Notes: generated by a model not told the origin, from the sequence alone. A stretch of 47,141 bases of DNA from Thermoleophilia bacterium (GCA_025964555.1 JAOPYQ010000012.1:1-47141); one strand, 5' to 3'. Numbered from the stretch's first letter, positions 26,029-33,852 are shown. Program-made: numbers and translations.

Positions 26029-26970
26029 ATGAAAGTTTCCGATCTATTTGAAGTGAACTACGGTCACTCGCTCTCCTTGAACAAGCTGCGCCAGACCCCG
26101 TACGGGACGGGTGTCGCGTTCGTTTCGCGGACCGCACGGAACAACGGGGTCTCGGCATGGGTCGAACCGATCGATGGTGTGAAGCCGCTGCCCGCGGGCC
26201 TCATGACGGTGTGCCTTCGTTCTAGGAATCACACGTTGGCGACCTTCCTCCAGCCGCAGCCGTTTTATTGTGGCTACCACATCAGCGTCCTCAAGCCCAA
26301 GAAGCGGATGTCTGACCAGGAAAAGCTCTGGTGGGCGCACTGCATCGAGCGCAATCGGTACCGGTACAATTTCGGGCGACAAGCGAACCGCAGCTTGAAG
26401 GACCTAGAGCTCCCAGATGCCATGCCGACGTGGGCGCGACGGTTAAAAGCTCCTCTGGTTGCAGCTCTTGCTGCCGCAACGCCATTCCCGGATGTCCACG
26501 GCCAAGCGTGGGCACCTTTCAAGTTGTCAGACATGTTCAAGCTGGTCCGCGGCAGGAACGTGCTGAAGCGGGTGATGAAGCCCGGGGAAACGGCTTACGT
26601 CAGTGCGTCCGCACTCAACAACGGTGTCAGCGCATGGATCGACCTCGAGCCCGACCACCCTGGTGGGCAAATCACCGTCTGCAGCAACGGCAGCGTTGGG
26701 GAGGCCTTCTTCCAGCCGCGACCGTTCATCGCCTCCGGGGATGTGACGGTCTTGGTGCCGCGACAAGAGATGAGCGCTGCCGCAGCGCTGTTCGTTTGCA
26801 GTGTCATCAAAGCCGAGCGCTACCGCTACAACTACGGGCGAAAGTGGGTCACGGGACGCATGAGTGAGTCCCGCATTCAGCTTCCCGTTCGGGCAGACGG
26901 GACGCCCGACTGGGCGTTCATGGAACAGTCGCTAAGAGCGCTTCCACTCGCAACGCCAATGGCAATCTAA
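26029..26970 (+). CDS. BcgI-like specificity subunit
   Basis: 313 residues in two similar halves, each a target-recognition-like domain. Half 1 has VSDLFEVNYGHSLSLNK, FVSRTARNNGVSAWVE, GLMTVCLRS and ERNRYRYNFGRQANRSLKDLELP. Half 2 has LSDMFKLVRGRNVLKR, YVSASALNNGVSAWID, GQITVCSNG and KAERYRYNYGRKWVTGRMSESRIQLP. Two recognition domains read the two halves of a split site. The gene follows the A subunit by 8 bases. Size is close to BcgI B (about 340). The recognised sequence cannot be deduced by eye. Confidence 0.85.
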   Translation: MKVSDLFEVNYGHSLSLNKLRQTPYGTGVAFVSRTARNNGVSAWVEPIDGVKPLPAGLMTVCLRSRNHTLATFLQPQPFYCGYHISVLKPKKRMSDQEKLWWAHCIERNRYRYNFGRQANRSLKDLELPDAMPTWARRLKAPLVAALAAATPFPDVHGQAWAPFKLSDMFKLVRGRNVLKRVMKPGETAYVSASALNNGVSAWIDLEPDHPGGQITVCSNGSVGEAFFQPRPFIASGDVTVLVPRQEMSAAAALFVCSVIKAERYRYNYGRKWVTGRMSESRIQLPVRADGTPDWAFMEQSLRALPLATPMAI

Positions 26971-26990
26971 GGGCGGGCGCTGGATAGCCG

Positions 26991-27043
26991 GAGGGCAGAG
27001 CCCACGAGGATTTTCCCGGAATCGTCTCGCGCTCTGTGCCCTC
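26991..27043. terminator. Bidirectional hairpin between convergent genes
   Basis: GAGGGCAGAGC pairs with GCTCTGTGCCCTC across a 29-base interior that itself contains a CGAG/CTCG pair. There is one 2-base bulge. It is placed between the convergent specificity and DUF3800 genes. Confidence 0.5.
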
Positions 27044-27072
27044 AGCGCCAAGTCGCTCTGAGGGTTCGATGG

Positions 27073-28059
27073 TCACGATCCCCATGGTTTGACCACATCG
27101 GATGTGCGAGTGGCTTCCAGGTGCGCGTACGGTTCCAACGCGTCTTCGCTGCGCTCGTTCAAGCACAGCACATGAACCGGAGATCCGTCCGATCCAAGCT
27201 GCGGGACCAATAGGTGATACGCGCGCTGAATAGCGTCGTTGTCTGGTTCTAGGACCGCGCGCCGCACTACGTACGCGACGGTGTCGACCAACTGCAAACC
27301 GGGTTCAGAACGCGAGTCCACGCATTGGAAGCCTCCCTCAAGGAGCTTCCCTACGCTTACCCCAACTCCGGTGTCGTACTTCTCGACGAAGGGGTGGACC
27401 GGGGGTTCCGCCCATGTGTCCAAGAGCGCGAGGCTGTAATGGCGGGGATTGCTATGGACGATCGGTCCGATCGTATCGCGAAGCCATTTTTCGCTGGCAT
27501 CCATCTTCCCTGGCAGCTTGGCATCCAGGACGAACCTGAAGTCACCGAAGTCATCCCGCCAGGAGTCGTCGCGGTACACGATCACTGACTGCTGCAGTGC
27601 TCTGTAGATCACGTCGATCCAGAACATGCCCTGCACGAACTGGCCGTCGCTGCAGCGGCTGGCGAACCGGGCTCTCTTCTCCAGCGAAATCATGTGGTCG
27701 ATGACGGCCTGAGAGCCTTCTCCTTGCTTGGAGTACCAGTCCCGGCCTTCGGCAATCTTGTCGGCTTGGCCCGCTCGCCACGAGGCGATGCCTTTTGCTG
27801 ACGTGGTGGCAGTGTCGAACGCTGTCACCGTCAACACGAAGGGTTCGCTCGCGATGTGGCGGCAGAGCGCTTCGATCTGATCATCCGCTAGGTCCGTCGC
27901 ATGTAGCTCTTCCACGTCCCACTCGCGGCAACGGTCTTCGACGTACGACTGCAGAGCGTCCGAGCGACTATCTGGGCACGCCAAGGCAGCCTGCGTGTAG
28001 CAATCGAAGCGGTCGGTAGGAAAGCCGAAGTCGCCGGACTCATCGAAGTAGAAGTGCAC
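27073..28059 (-). CDS. DUF3800 domain protein
   Basis: 328 residues from a GTG giving (V/M)HFYFDESGDFGF. The DESGD start is the hallmark of DUF3800, an RNase H-like family usually found on mobile and defence islands. Other conserved points are RFVLDAKLPG in the middle and LQLVDTVAYVVRRAV near the C-terminus, which supply further acidic residues of a possible metal site. The frame is open upstream, but that translation is Ser/Thr/Arg-rich and unlike a protein, so I reject the longer start. The role is unknown; nuclease activity is inferred for the family. Confidence 0.8.
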   Translation of the reverse strand: MHFYFDESGDFGFPTDRFDCYTQAALACPDSRSDALQSYVEDRCREWDVEELHATDLADDQIEALCRHIASEPFVLTVTAFDTATTSAKGIASWRAGQADKIAEGRDWYSKQGEGSQAVIDHMISLEKRARFASRCSDGQFVQGMFWIDVIYRALQQSVIVYRDDSWRDDFGDFRFVLDAKLPGKMDASEKWLRDTIGPIVHSNPRHYSLALLDTWAEPPVHPFVEKYDTGVGVSVGKLLEGGFQCVDSRSEPGLQLVDTVAYVVRRAVLEPDNDAIQRAYHLLVPQLGSDGSPVHVLCLNERSEDALEPYAHLEATRTSDVVKPWGS

Positions 28060-28204
28060 GCGAGCAACTCTACGGAAGGTTCGAGTCGTTTGGACGAGAC
28101 CGGTTCCACTTGACCCTCGTCTAGCGGGTACAGATGGGACTGGAGTCGACCGGCTTCGGACCCCGCCGAGGCCGCCGAATGACATTCGTCCCGAGGGGGT
28201 TGGC

Positions 28205-28441
28205 ATGGACGAGGACACGCCGCAGTGGACGGTAGTGGAGCGGGCGTTCGATCGGCTGTCGGACGAGTTCGATGGGTTTCTGCACTCGACTGTCGTGGCC
28301 GTCGACCGCGCGATGGACGTCGCCTTGGACGGGCTGAACACGAACGATCTGGATGAGTGCCAGGCGGCGATTACGACACTCTTGTTCGAGTTGCAGGACA
28401 TCAAGGTGGCGGCCCGCCCGCACCTCCCGGAGGAGGGTTGA
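28205..28441 (+). CDS. Small helical protein upstream of the serine recombinase
   Basis: 78 residues, acidic and probably all-helical (VVERAFDRLSDEFDGFLHSTVVAVDRAMDVAL..., ECQAAITTLLFELQDIKVAA). It ends 3 bases before the recombinase ATG, so the two form one operon. GAGGGGG lies upstream of its start. It could be a recombinase accessory protein or a small antitoxin-like partner. I recognise no family. Confidence 0.6.
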   Translation: MDEDTPQWTVVERAFDRLSDEFDGFLHSTVVAVDRAMDVALDGLNTNDLDECQAAITTLLFELQDIKVAARPHLPEEG

Positions 28442-28444
28442 GCC

Positions 28445-29233
28445 ATGGCCCCAGTGGTCGGCACACGCGTGGCGATCTACGCGCGGGTGTCGACACCCGA
28501 CCAAGCCCGGAGCGGACTGTCACTAGACCTCCAGCTTCGTCGGATGCGGGCGCACTGCGAGGCCCACGGCTACACCGTCGTCGAGGAGATTCGCGAGGAG
28601 GGCCACAGTGCCAAGTCCCTGGATCGTCCCGGCATGGATCTGGTGCGCCACCTGCTGCGCGAGGCAGCTGTCGAAGCGGTCGTGGTCTACAAGCTGGATC
28701 GACTGACACGATCGGTAGCTGACTTCGCCAAGCTCCTGGAGGAGTTCGAGGCGGCGGGCGTGTCCTTCGAGGCCGTGGTCGATCGACTAGATACGAGCAG
28801 CCCCAGCGGTCGGCTGGTGGTCAACATCATGCTCAGCGTCGCGCAGTGGGAGCGCGAGGAGGCAGCATCCCGGACAAAAGAGGCGCTGGGGCAGGCGAAG
28901 GCCCGCGGCGTGTTCCTGGGGAAGCCGCCGGTGGGGTGGCGCGTCCAAGCTGGCCGGCTCGTTCCAGGGGAGAGGATCGAGGTGGTCGAGATGGTCCACG
29001 CCCTGCGCGATCGGGGGCTGACGCTCCATGAGATCGCCGTGCGCCTCAACGAGGACGAAGTGCCCACCAAGACGGGGCGGGGGCCGTGGCGCAAGAACAC
29101 CGTGGCGCGGGCGCTCCGGGCACCGCGGGTCGGTCAGTTCGTCGAGGCCGCCCAAGCCCCGGGAGCGCTCGACATGAAGTCCAAGCTACGGTCTATCGGG
29201 GTGCCTGCTGGCAGGGCCTCTGGTGGCCGCTGA
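28445..29233 (+). CDS. Serine recombinase (resolvase/invertase family)
   Basis: 262 residues. The N-terminal catalytic domain has VAIYARVST (nucleophile Ser16), the SLDLQLRRMRAHCEAHGY segment and VVVYKLDRLTRS with its active-site Arg residues. The E helix is followed by a recombinase-type linker (GVFLGKPPVGWRV) and an HTH-like region (RGLTLHEIAVRLNEDEVPTKTGRGPWRKNTVARAL). The size sits between small resolvases (about 190) and large integrases (over 450). It may invert or resolve DNA inside the element, or be the remnant of a second element. No inverted-repeat site was obvious beside it. Confidence 0.88.
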   Translation: MAPVVGTRVAIYARVSTPDQARSGLSLDLQLRRMRAHCEAHGYTVVEEIREEGHSAKSLDRPGMDLVRHLLREAAVEAVVVYKLDRLTRSVADFAKLLEEFEAAGVSFEAVVDRLDTSSPSGRLVVNIMLSVAQWEREEAASRTKEALGQAKARGVFLGKPPVGWRVQAGRLVPGERIEVVEMVHALRDRGLTLHEIAVRLNEDEVPTKTGRGPWRKNTVARALRAPRVGQFVEAAQAPGALDMKSKLRSIGVPAGRASGGR

Positions 29234-29280
29234 GGGGCTCTGGCGGCCCGTGCTAACTACGTCGATGTATGGTCGTCGTC

Positions 29281-29499
29281 ATGGACGTAACCAACATCAT
29301 GCTCGAGATCGCAAGCCGCATCCGGTCCACCAGGATCGAGGCGGGCATGAGTCTTGAGGAGCTGGCCAGGTCGAGCGGACTGGGCCCCGCACGCGTAGCT
29401 GACATCGAGAGCGGATCGACTGAGCCGACGATGACCGAGTTCGTTCGTCTGGCCGATGCCCTGAACGTCCCGGCTGCGCAGCTCGTGCCAGCAGACTGA
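29281..29499 (+). CDS. XRE-family helix-turn-helix regulator
   Basis: About 72 residues, essentially one HTH domain: IASRIRSTRIEAGMSLEELARSSGLGPARVADIESGSTEPTMTEFVRLADALNVP. An alternative start lies four codons upstream. Small XRE proteins like this act as repressors for element genes or as antitoxins. It is convergent with the HNH gene, 12 bases between stops, and lies about 50 bases after the serine recombinase. Confidence 0.8.
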   Translation: MDVTNIMLEIASRIRSTRIEAGMSLEELARSSGLGPARVADIESGSTEPTMTEFVRLADALNVPAAQLVPAD

Positions 29500-29511
29500 T
29501 CCGGGCCATGA

Positions 29512-30363
29512 CTACGCGGCCTTCGAGACGCTGATGAAGCCAGCCGCTGCAGGATCACCGAACTCGCGGTGGTCGCTCACCTGGCTGTACCAGGCGCACA
29601 CGTCCGTGCCATCACGGGGTCGGCTGCGGTTGCAGTCATGACAGAGCCGACGCAGGTTGAATCGTGCGTGCATGCCGCCAATCGCGATCGGAGTGGTGTG
29701 ATCGCTCTCGCCGGTGTCGCTCGCGGCGGCCAGCCCGCGGATCGGCTTGGACAGCTCCACCTCGCAGAGTTCGCAGCACGTGGTCTGGTGGAGCCGGCAC
29801 ACATCCGCAAGGGTCACCAGTGGTTGGCCGGGCTCACCGCAGTAGGCACCACGATCGCGTGCTGAGGACCGCATCCCAGAGAAGATGTTCTTGGCCTCAC
29901 GACGACACTCTGGGTGGAACTTCCTCACCAGCCTCGCAGCACTGGGGTCGATGGCCAGGATCTCGTTCACGTCGTCGGCCGTGACTCCAGTCAGGTGAGA
30001 CCTGGTCCGGTGAACCTGCTGGCACCAAGGGCACACGACATCCACCTCGACATACGAGCCGGGAAGGTGAGCCATCGACTTCGCGGTCAGCGACAGACGG
30101 CGTTCGGGTCCTGCTGCAAGGCAGCTCGGACAGACGGTCTCGGTCGAGACGGCCGACTTGCGGATGAAGCGCTGTCCGCAGGCAAGGCAGACACGTCCCC
30201 GTGAGGCGGCCAGGTGGTGCTGGCGGCACTCGTCGCTGCAAAAGCGGAGCCTCCGGGGACGGCCGGTCCTTGTATCGAGGATTACGGCCCTGCCTGGGGC
30301 CACGAGTCGTCGGCACTCGGGCGCGTTGCAAGCTCGGTACCCCTTGGTGGTTCGGCGTCCCAT
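29512..30363 (-). CDS. Zinc-rich HNH endonuclease-like protein
   Basis: 283 residues. The first 120 carry several Cys pairs (CNAPEC, CSDEC, CLACG, CPSC, CPWC), suggesting two or three zinc-binding modules. The C-terminal part is an HNH nuclease: CELCEVEL, SDHTTPIAIGG, then NLRRLCHDCN, with Asp-His as the catalytic pair and two Cys pairs holding structural zinc. HNH proteins on satellites and phages can help packaging or attack competing DNA; which applies here is unknown. It is transcribed in the direction of the replication genes but separated from them by 250 bases and a terminator. Confidence 0.8.
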   Translation of the reverse strand: MGRRTTKGYRACNAPECRRLVAPGRAVILDTRTGRPRRLRFCSDECRQHHLAASRGRVCLACGQRFIRKSAVSTETVCPSCLAAGPERRLSLTAKSMAHLPGSYVEVDVVCPWCQQVHRTRSHLTGVTADDVNEILAIDPSAARLVRKFHPECRREAKNIFSGMRSSARDRGAYCGEPGQPLVTLADVCRLHQTTCCELCEVELSKPIRGLAAASDTGESDHTTPIAIGGMHARFNLRRLCHDCNRSRPRDGTDVCAWYSQVSDHREFGDPAAAGFISVSKAA

Positions 30364-30614
30364 TGTTCTGTATTTCTCCTAGTTTGTTTCCGTCCAGCGC
30401 TGGCCACGCTTGGTTGGGCAATCCGGTCTGGACCACGGAATAGGTAGCGGAGGCAGCCCGTACGCTGCGCGCGCGTGTATGTCTCGGTTGTCAGGAGTAC
30501 CGTCGGGCGGGAGGCGGCCCGCCCCCATCGCCGTGCTCCCCCTGAAGCTCCCCCGACGACCCCCATAGGGTCGGGGGAGCGGGGGAGCCGCGACACCGTC
30601 CAATGACCGGGGGA
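30364..30614. other. Gap between HNH and RepA-like genes
   Basis: Holds the terminator at 30547-30580 and the HNH promoter region. Repetitive GC-rich sequence (GCGCGCGCG near 30470). No gene is seen. Confidence 0.4.
30547..30580 (-). terminator. Hairpin terminator of the replication operon
   Basis: GCTCCCCCGA and TCGGGGGAGC form a perfect 10-bp stem with further C/G pairing inside, about 35 bases after the ATPase stop. Confidence 0.65.
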
Positions 30615-31919
30615 TCAAGCCGCGAGGTTCACCTCGTGGACACCCGGAATCCCGACTTCGTACTTGCTGACCCTGATGAGCTGGCCCGCGTCGAGCAGCT
30701 CGTTGACGATCTTGCCAACCTGGCCCTTTCGGCCTCCGAGCCTCTCCTCGATCTGGCCCTTGTTCGCCGGACCCAGCTCCGCGAGATGGACCAGGATCTC
30801 CGCGGTGAGGTCCCTCGCCTCAGCGGGGGTGTCAGCGATGTCGTGCTCGTCACGCACGTCGGACAGGACCTCGTGGCGCATGCGGTCGCCTTCCGCCTCA
30901 CGCCGGAACTTCATGCGGAAGCCAGGCGCGTTCCGATTCTTGTCGCTGACCAGCTCGATGGACCCGCCGCCGCGAGCGACCATGACGAACGACCGGTCGA
31001 CGTTGTCGATCATGGCGCTGCTGCCTCGGGCACGCCGGGCGTTGTGGCCAGCGTGGTGGAGCAGGATGATGGTACTTCCGGTCAGATCCTTGACCCGCCT
31101 CAGCTGCTCGAAGACCCTCGCAGTGTCCTGCTCACTGTTTTCGTCGAGCCCGACGGTCACGCTTGCGAGAGCGTCGATGATCGTGACACCGGCACCAATG
31201 GCATGGATGTCGTGGATCAGGCTGTCAACGTCGTGGGGCCTGTCGAGGCGGAACGGGTGACCGTTCTTTTTCGGCATGACCAGGTGCGCCCCGCTCCCCG
31301 AGTCGAGCCCGAAGGACTTGAGAATGTTGGATGTGGCCACCTCGTCGGTCATGTCTGCACTTACGAACAGCGTCCTTGGGCGAGACAGCACTTCGCGACC
31401 CAGGAACGGCTGGCCATCTCGGAGGCGTGCACACAGGTCCGCTGCCCACCGGGTCTTGCCAACGCCACCCTTCGCCGAGACCAGGATCAGCTCGCCTCGG
31501 CCGATGAGGCCCTCCACGTATTCGGGCAGGGGGACCACCAGGCCGTCCAGATCCACTTCATGCATTGCGAGATCGCGCCTCGGGAGGACGGCCAACATTT
31601 CCTCGATCAGCTCGAAGGAGGGGTTGGGGTAAGAGGTCGCTTCCGCGCGAGCACGGGATCGATGGAACCGTTCGGCATCGTCGCGGGAGGTCGCGATTCC
31701 CATCTCCACCATGAAATCCAGAACGCCTCCGCTCTTGTCACACGCCGGACAGCTGTAGCAATCGTTGGCCATGTCGACCCGGAACCCCGAGTAATGGCAA
31801 CCCGGCAGCGGGCATGGGCCCTCGTAAGTCCACGGAGCCACTTCGCTCGCGGGCTGCTTGATCGCCAGACCACCAACACGGATCCAGGCAGCGATGGACT
31901 GCGCCATAGCGTCAGCCAT
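30615..31919 (-). CDS. RepA-like AAA ATPase with zinc finger
   Basis: 434 residues from MADAMAQSIAAW, which overlaps the preceding gene by 8 bases. A Cys cluster (Cys36, Cys41, Cys54, Cys57, Cys60: CPLPGC and CYSCPAC) resembles CHC2-type primase zinc fingers. It is followed by a RecA-like ATPase (Walker A SAKGGVGKT about 148-156; Walker B VTIIDALAS; LLHHAGHNARRARGSSA as sensor region) of the RepA/AAA_25 type, then a winged helix (ILVHLAELGPANKGQIEERL...). It probably drives replication of the excised element. Upstream in-frame sequence lacks protein character and overlaps the excisionase-like gene. Confidence 0.82.
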   Translation of the reverse strand: MADAMAQSIAAWIRVGGLAIKQPASEVAPWTYEGPCPLPGCHYSGFRVDMANDCYSCPACDKSGGVLDFMVEMGIATSRDDAERFHRSRARAEATSYPNPSFELIEEMLAVLPRRDLAMHEVDLDGLVVPLPEYVEGLIGRGELILVSAKGGVGKTRWAADLCARLRDGQPFLGREVLSRPRTLFVSADMTDEVATSNILKSFGLDSGSGAHLVMPKKNGHPFRLDRPHDVDSLIHDIHAIGAGVTIIDALASVTVGLDENSEQDTARVFEQLRRVKDLTGSTIILLHHAGHNARRARGSSAMIDNVDRSFVMVARGGGSIELVSDKNRNAPGFRMKFRREAEGDRMRHEVLSDVRDEHDIADTPAEARDLTAEILVHLAELGPANKGQIEERLGGRKGQVGKIVNELLDAGQLIRVSKYEVGIPGVHEVNLAA

Positions 31920-32205
31920 GCCGTGCCACCCGCTCGTTGTCGTCCGGAGAGTGTCGCCACGACCGTCGGATCGAGGGAGTAGTCGCTGGCTGAGACCGGT
32001 GTGGTCCGACGTACTCGATGCCGAGGTTGCGAAGCAGCTCGGCGGTCGGCACCAGCCTACGACGGGATCCCACCGAGATCGTCGGGATGATGCCTCCCAG
32101 GCGCTGAGCTTCCTGGTAGGCCCTCGCGCGTCCGAACCCGCACACCTCACCTGCCTGGGGGATGCTGATCAGCGCTGGCAGCGACTGAAGCTCGTCGTAG
32201 TTCAT
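31912..32205 (-). CDS. Small HTH protein, probable excisionase (Xis/AlpA-like)
   Basis: 97 residues. The HTH_17/AlpA pattern is clear: ALISIPQAGEVCGFGRARAYQEAQRLGGIIPTISVGSRRRLVPTAELLRNLG. GGAAGG sits 6 bases before the ATG, which fixes the start over longer options. It is translationally coupled to the RepA-like gene downstream and lies next to integrase, the usual int-xis-rep order of actinobacterial integrative elements. It would steer integrase towards excision or activate the rep gene. Confidence 0.8.
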   Translation of the reverse strand: MNYDELQSLPALISIPQAGEVCGFGRARAYQEAQRLGGIIPTISVGSRRRLVPTAELLRNLGIEYVGPHRSQPATTPSIRRSWRHSPDDNERVARHG

Positions 32206-32469
32206 CCGGTCCTTCCGCCTTCGTCGAGTTGCGTGCCCCAGCGGTCCTCTGCGGTCCAATGGGGGTCGCAATACAAGGTACGGCGGTTTCCGCCAAGGCG
32301 GGCGATGCAGGACGCGAAGCGACGGAATACTGTCCCCGGAGCGTCGGGTCTAGTAACCAGTGCGGGACGACGTGCCGGCGGTCGTGCATTCCGGACACAT
32401 TGCATGTGCCGTCTCGGGGTGCGGGGTTGGGCCGATGTCAGTCGACCCCCAAAAGAGGTTCCGGAAGGA

Positions 32470-33642
32470 TTAGGAGGCGTCGAGGAGGGCGGCGAGCCTT
32501 TCGGCTGCATCCCCCTGCATGTCCTCGGTGACGTGACTGTAGACGTCGGCCGTGACCATGATGCTCGAATGGCCGAGGCGTTCACTGACGACCTTCAGGG
32601 GCGTACCAGCCTGCATGGCCAGGGTCGCGGAAAGATGGCGTGAATCGTGAAGCCGGAAGGAGTCGGGGAGGCCCAGCTCGCGTCGACGATCTCGAAATCG
32701 TTTGGATACCCAGTGCGGCTTGAAGCACGTCCCGTCCGGATGGACGAATACGTCGTCCGGCAGCGGCATACCGATGCGGTCGGCGTTCGCCTGGTTCATT
32801 GCTCGGTGCCGTTGCAGCGCTTCGAGCGTTGCCGTGTCGAGCTTGATCCGTCGTCCTCGCCCAGACTTCGGGCTGGTCGTCAGGATCGACTTACCGGCGA
32901 CCACCACTTCCCGGACCAGTGCGACCGCGCCGGCATCCTCGTCGATGTCGTCCCATCGCAGTCCGAGAATCTCGCCGCGTCGCATCCCGGTCGTGGCTGC
33001 GAGGCGGTAGTACGCGTACAGCTGCGTGCCTTCCCAAGATGCGAGGAACACCGCCAGCTCGTCTCGTCCCCAGGACAGCTCAGCTGCACGACTTCGACGG
33101 TGAGGCCTCGGAGGCGTGCATTCGATCCGGGGGCTCCTGGCGATGAGGCGAGTTCGAGCGGCATCATCCAGCGCCTTGCCGAGCGTAGTCGCTACGCCTC
33201 GAACGGTCTTCGGCGAGAGGCCGCCCTTGCCGTCGCGGCGGCCGCTGATGAGGAGGTCTTCGAAAAGGCGATCCAGCATGGTCCCCGTGACCTTGGACAA
33301 GGGGACTGAGCCGATGCGAGGGATCACATGACGGACCATGTCGCCCTCGTAGGTCGACCACGTAGTCGCCTTGACCGTCCGCTTCATCGTCTGAAGCCAC
33401 TGGTGGAGAAAGGCCTCTACGCTGAGTTCGGTTTCGCGGACGAATTCGCCTCGTGCCACCTGTGCGCGTAGCGCAGCCAGGGCCGCTGTGGCCTCTCGCT
33501 TGGTGTCGAATCCACTGAGCCATTCACGGATGCGCTTGCCGTCCGCGTCCACTCCGACCTGGAGAACGCCGCACCACTTGTCGCCTCGACGGAATACGGA
33601 TCCTTCTCCGTGCCCGCGTCGCTTGCCAGTCATGGGTTCCAC
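32470..33642 (-). CDS. int: Tyrosine integrase of the element
   Basis: 390 residues. An N-terminal arm-binding domain (GEGSVFRRGDKWCGVLQVGVDADGKR) and a SAM-like core-binding domain (about 70-165) precede the catalytic domain with a full set of residues: Arg221 (TTGMRRGEI), Lys259 (SPKSGRG), His332-x2-Arg335 (LHDSRH), His358 (RLGHSS) and Tyr368 (ADVYSHV). It lies about 110 bases from attR in the tRNA-Arg gene, so it is very likely the enzyme that inserted the element. The arm-type boxes at 33685-33705 and 21484-21504 are its probable binding sites. Confidence 0.93.
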   Translation of the reverse strand: MEPMTGKRRGHGEGSVFRRGDKWCGVLQVGVDADGKRIREWLSGFDTKREATAALAALRAQVARGEFVRETELSVEAFLHQWLQTMKRTVKATTWSTYEGDMVRHVIPRIGSVPLSKVTGTMLDRLFEDLLISGRRDGKGGLSPKTVRGVATTLGKALDDAARTRLIARSPRIECTPPRPHRRSRAAELSWGRDELAVFLASWEGTQLYAYYRLAATTGMRRGEILGLRWDDIDEDAGAVALVREVVVAGKSILTTSPKSGRGRRIKLDTATLEALQRHRAMNQANADRIGMPLPDDVFVHPDGTCFKPHWVSKRFRDRRRELGLPDSFRLHDSRHLSATLAMQAGTPLKVVSERLGHSSIMVTADVYSHVTEDMQGDAAERLAALLDAS

Positions 33643-33684
33643 CCCCGTTCGTCAACCCACAGAGTAATGGCGTTTCGACGGGGA

Positions 33685-33705
33685 TAGGTTGCAAACTAGG
33701 TTGCA
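33685..33705 (+). repeat. Paired integrase arm-type boxes, right end
   Basis: TAGGTTGCA twice (33685-33693 and 33697-33705), start-to-start spacing 12 bp, about 50 bp inside the tRNA-side 43-bp repeat. They match the left pair in sequence, spacing and orientation. Confidence 0.6.
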
Positions 33706-33753
33706 CTCACGGCTGGCTCACTCGGAAAGTAGGAGAAACACCAGCAAATACAG

Positions 33754-33796
33754 GTACGCCCGGAAGGATTCGAACCTCCGACCCCCAGGTTCGAAG
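33754..33796. repeat. tRNA-side attachment site, 43-bp repeat within tRNA-Arg
   Basis: Identical over 43 bp to 21324-21366; the copy that remains part of the functional tRNA. Confidence 0.92.
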
Positions 33797-33828
33797 CCTG
33801 GTGCTCTATCCAGCTGAGCTACGGGCGC
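33755..33828 (-). tRNA. tRNA-Arg (anticodon TCG)
   Basis: 74 nt. The acceptor stem GCGCCCG pairs with CGGGCGT (terminal G-U), the D arm contains GCTCAGCTGGATAGAGC, the anticodon arm is CCAGG-CTTCGAA-CCTGG giving TCG (reads CGA), and the T arm is GGAGGTTCGAATCCTTC. CCA is not encoded. The 3' half is the integration target of the neighbouring element, and the gene is restored intact. Confidence 0.95.
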
Positions 33829-33852
33829 AAGATGCGGTGGCAGTCTAGCGCG

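Larger units (their letters stand above)
21324..33796. mobile_element. Integrated element in tRNA-Arg (about 12.4 kb)
   Basis: Bounded by a perfect 43-bp direct repeat (21324-21366 and 33754-33796) covering the 3' half of tRNA-Arg from the anticodon loop onward. The intact tRNA is at the right end. Integrase lies beside it, followed inward by an HTH/excisionase-like gene and a RepA-like ATPase. Cargo includes restriction-modification, DUF3800, HNH, a serine recombinase and an uncharacterised two-gene module. No capsid, portal, terminase large subunit or conjugation genes are seen, so it is a satellite or minimal integrative element. Base composition is visibly less GC-rich than the flanks, especially at 22-28 kb. 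Confidence 0.9.

Noticed and set aside
28060-28464. Upstream extension of the DUF3800 frame by about 135 residues
   Set aside because: The extension is Ser/Thr/Arg-rich with no protein character and runs through the divergent promoter and the 78-aa gene. DUF3800 proteins start at the FDESGD segment.
31920-32150. Upstream extension of the RepA-like ATPase frame
   Set aside because: It overlaps the excisionase-like gene, which has a good ribosome site and HTH motif. The internal ATG gives the classic 8-base coupling.
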